DNA from: DATEJJ01 sp039649115
GTDB taxonomy: Bacteria; Actinomycetota; Actinomycetes; Mycobacteriales; Micromonosporaceae
NCBI GenBank assembly: GCA_039649115.1
Contig: JBBWZQ010000182.1
Location: 1-20,087 of the forward strand
DNA length: 20,087 nt
Reading direction: 5' to 3'
Numbering within the stretch: the stretch's first letter is position 1; every line of letters starts with the position of its first letter. This document shows positions 19,173 to 20,087 of the stretch, piece by piece. A program made the translations under genes and the position numbers. Under the pieces are notes generated by a model, which was given only the letters and a program-made list of their open reading frames with translations, did no database searches and was not told the origin of the DNA.

Positions 19173-19419
19173 CGGCGTGGCGGCCACCGCGAGGGTGAGC
19201 GTCGCGGCCGCGGTGGCGGGCCCGGCGGCCCGGTTCGCGGTCCTCCTGAGGGTCATGTCCCACATCCGGGCTCAGCGTCCCCCGCCACACGCCGGCATCG
19301 TGCTCGATGCGCCGGGCGACCGCGTCGAGCATGGGCGCTGCCCACCACGACCAGCCCGGTCGACCGGGAGGGCAGCTCGAACACATGTGCTAGAGCATAC
19401 TCGCTAGTTGTGATCGTCA
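19073..19419 (-). other. Decayed or non-coding stretch with gene fragments
   Basis: About 350 bases without an intact gene. On the minus strand three frames each look coding for only part of the way. An ATG at 19420 shares a base with the methyltransferase stop (TGATG) and reads MTITTSEYALAHVFELPSRS, then TGLVVVGS, before turning Arg-rich and stopping at 19253. A second frame then looks better (MLDAVARRIEHDAGVWRGTL). A third starts at 19256 and gives a signal-peptide-like MTLRRTANRAAGPATAAATL followed by more Ala/Pro. This suggests one or two frameshifted genes, the last being a secreted protein. Confidence 0.35.
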
Positions 19420-20073
19420 TCAATACGCAGCGTGGACACGCGCCTCGCCACGAATCCAGTCGCTGCCGTCCCGGCGAATCTGACAGTCCCATCCCATGTC
19501 CCGCAGCCGGTCCTGCAACGCCTGGGGGTCCACGAAGTTCTTCACGACCCGGAACTTCCTGCCGTCCCGCAGCCGCCGTTCGACGATCTCCTCGGCGCCC
19601 GGGACATAGGCTTCCTTCCCGCGGACATCGACGTGCTCGTCGATGAACAACACCCGGCCGTCCTCGGCCAGCAGACGCCGCAGCATCCGCCAGAACTGTT
19701 CGAACCGGCTCATCGGCACATGGGAAAGCCAGGCCGAGAAGAAGATCACATCAAACCGGTCGTCCGTCGTCCACGAAAACGCGTCGGCAACGTCGAACGT
19801 GACGTTCCCCGACCTCACCCGATCACGAGCGACAGCCACCGCCTCGGGCGCCGCATCGATCGCCACGACCGTGTCAGCCACGCCCGCGAGCGCCTCTGTC
19901 CACAGGCCGGTTCCGCAGGCGATCTCCAACACCCGTCGGCTCGGACGCATCTGCGCGACCAGCCGTGCGATCCGCTCACGAGCCGCCGCAACATCCCCGT
20001 ACGCCGTCACGTCGTACTCGCTCGCACGGCACCGGTAGTAACCCACCTGATCGGCCAGAACCTCGTCCATCAC
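19420..20073 (-). CDS. Class I SAM-dependent methyltransferase, 217 aa
   Basis: A Rossmann-type methyltransferase: motif I VLEIACGTG (48-56), acidic strand-2 end VVAIDAAPEA (69-78), VTFDVADAFSW (91-101, D97) and FDVIFFSAWLSHVP (107-120). Length of 217 residues fits small-molecule methyltransferases of the Methyltransf_25/11 type. The substrate is unknown. It starts at the GTG at 20073 or the adjacent ATG at 20070; I cannot decide because the window ends 14 bases upstream and no ribosome binding site is seen. Codons ending in A or T are more frequent here than in neighbouring genes, hinting at separate ancestry. The downstream fragment at 19420 overlaps its stop by one base. Confidence 0.88.
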   Translation of the reverse strand: MMDEVLADQVGYYRCRASEYDVTAYGDVAAARERIARLVAQMRPSRRVLEIACGTGLWTEALAGVADTVVAIDAAPEAVAVARDRVRSGNVTFDVADAFSWTTDDRFDVIFFSAWLSHVPMSRFEQFWRMLRRLLAEDGRVLFIDEHVDVRGKEAYVPGAEEIVERRLRDGRKFRVVKNFVDPQALQDRLRDMGWDCQIRRDGSDWIRGEARVHAAY

Positions 20074-20087
20074 ATACCCATCATCAC

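Noticed and set aside
18969..19265. 98-residue minus-strand ORF with signal-peptide-like start
   Set aside because: The first 40 residues look like a signal peptide, but the rest crosses the orphan hairpin and the DDAH promoter with poor codon bias. It is kept only as a fragment in the decayed stretch.

Overview
The window is very GC-rich. Its coding frames end almost every codon in G or C, and several genes appear to start directly at a predicted transcription start (leaderless GTG/ATG). The gene content is DUF3817, DUF6582, a CspA-type protein, secreted GH18 chitinases with type-3 chitin-binding modules, LacI regulators, an ApbE/NuoF-like electron-transfer operon and a DDAH. This points to a filamentous soil actinomycete, most likely a Micromonosporaceae-type organism. 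The family assignment is inference from style and gene content, not a database match. No tRNA, rRNA, CRISPR array, insertion sequence or origin was seen.

Layout. (1) 1-1400, minus strand: a 73-residue conserved hypothetical, a TraR/DksA zinc-finger protein, and a two-helix membrane protein with a 15-bp tandem repeat that encodes pentapeptides. (2) 1500-4400: two convergent secreted GH18 chitinases of 465 residues each, one with two C-terminal chitin-binding modules, separated by a large hairpin. (3) 4458-5501: a beta-propeller lactonase divergent from the second chitinase. (4) 5631-10247, minus strand: a 1430-residue SF1 helicase with a C-terminal PD-(D/E)XK-like nuclease domain, preceded by a small DUF6582 protein. 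(5) 10363-11487: a LacI-family regulator whose own promoter carries a CebR-type operator. (6) 11553-13365: DUF3817 membrane protein, cold-shock protein with terminator, an untracked 45-residue ORF, an orphan 25-bp palindrome, and a GNAT acetyltransferase. (7) 13369-18972, minus strand: a redox gene set read right to left as DDAH, sensor histidine kinase, small exported Ser/Thr-rich protein, ApbE flavin transferase, ferric-reductase-like membrane protein, NuoF-like FMN/Fe-S protein and [3Fe-4S]-type ferredoxin. The last five are tightly packed, with ATGA overlaps. (8) 18973-20087: a mostly non-coding or decayed stretch, then a SAM methyltransferase.

How the genes may work together. The five-gene redox operon has the parts for moving electrons from NAD(P)H (NuoF-like protein and ferredoxin) through a heme-b membrane protein to an extracytosolic, ApbE-installed flavin. 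No ordinary FMN-binding-domain substrate is encoded. The only exported protein in the operon is an 81-residue Ser/Thr/Gly-rich peptide, so it is the candidate flavin acceptor and the most interesting hypothesis here. A response-regulator-like tandem repeat lies just before the operon, but the kinase next to it has no response regulator in the window. The two chitinases plausibly act together on chitin outside the cell. The LacI regulator and a related operator-like sequence in the first chitinase leader suggest, weakly, a regulatory link.
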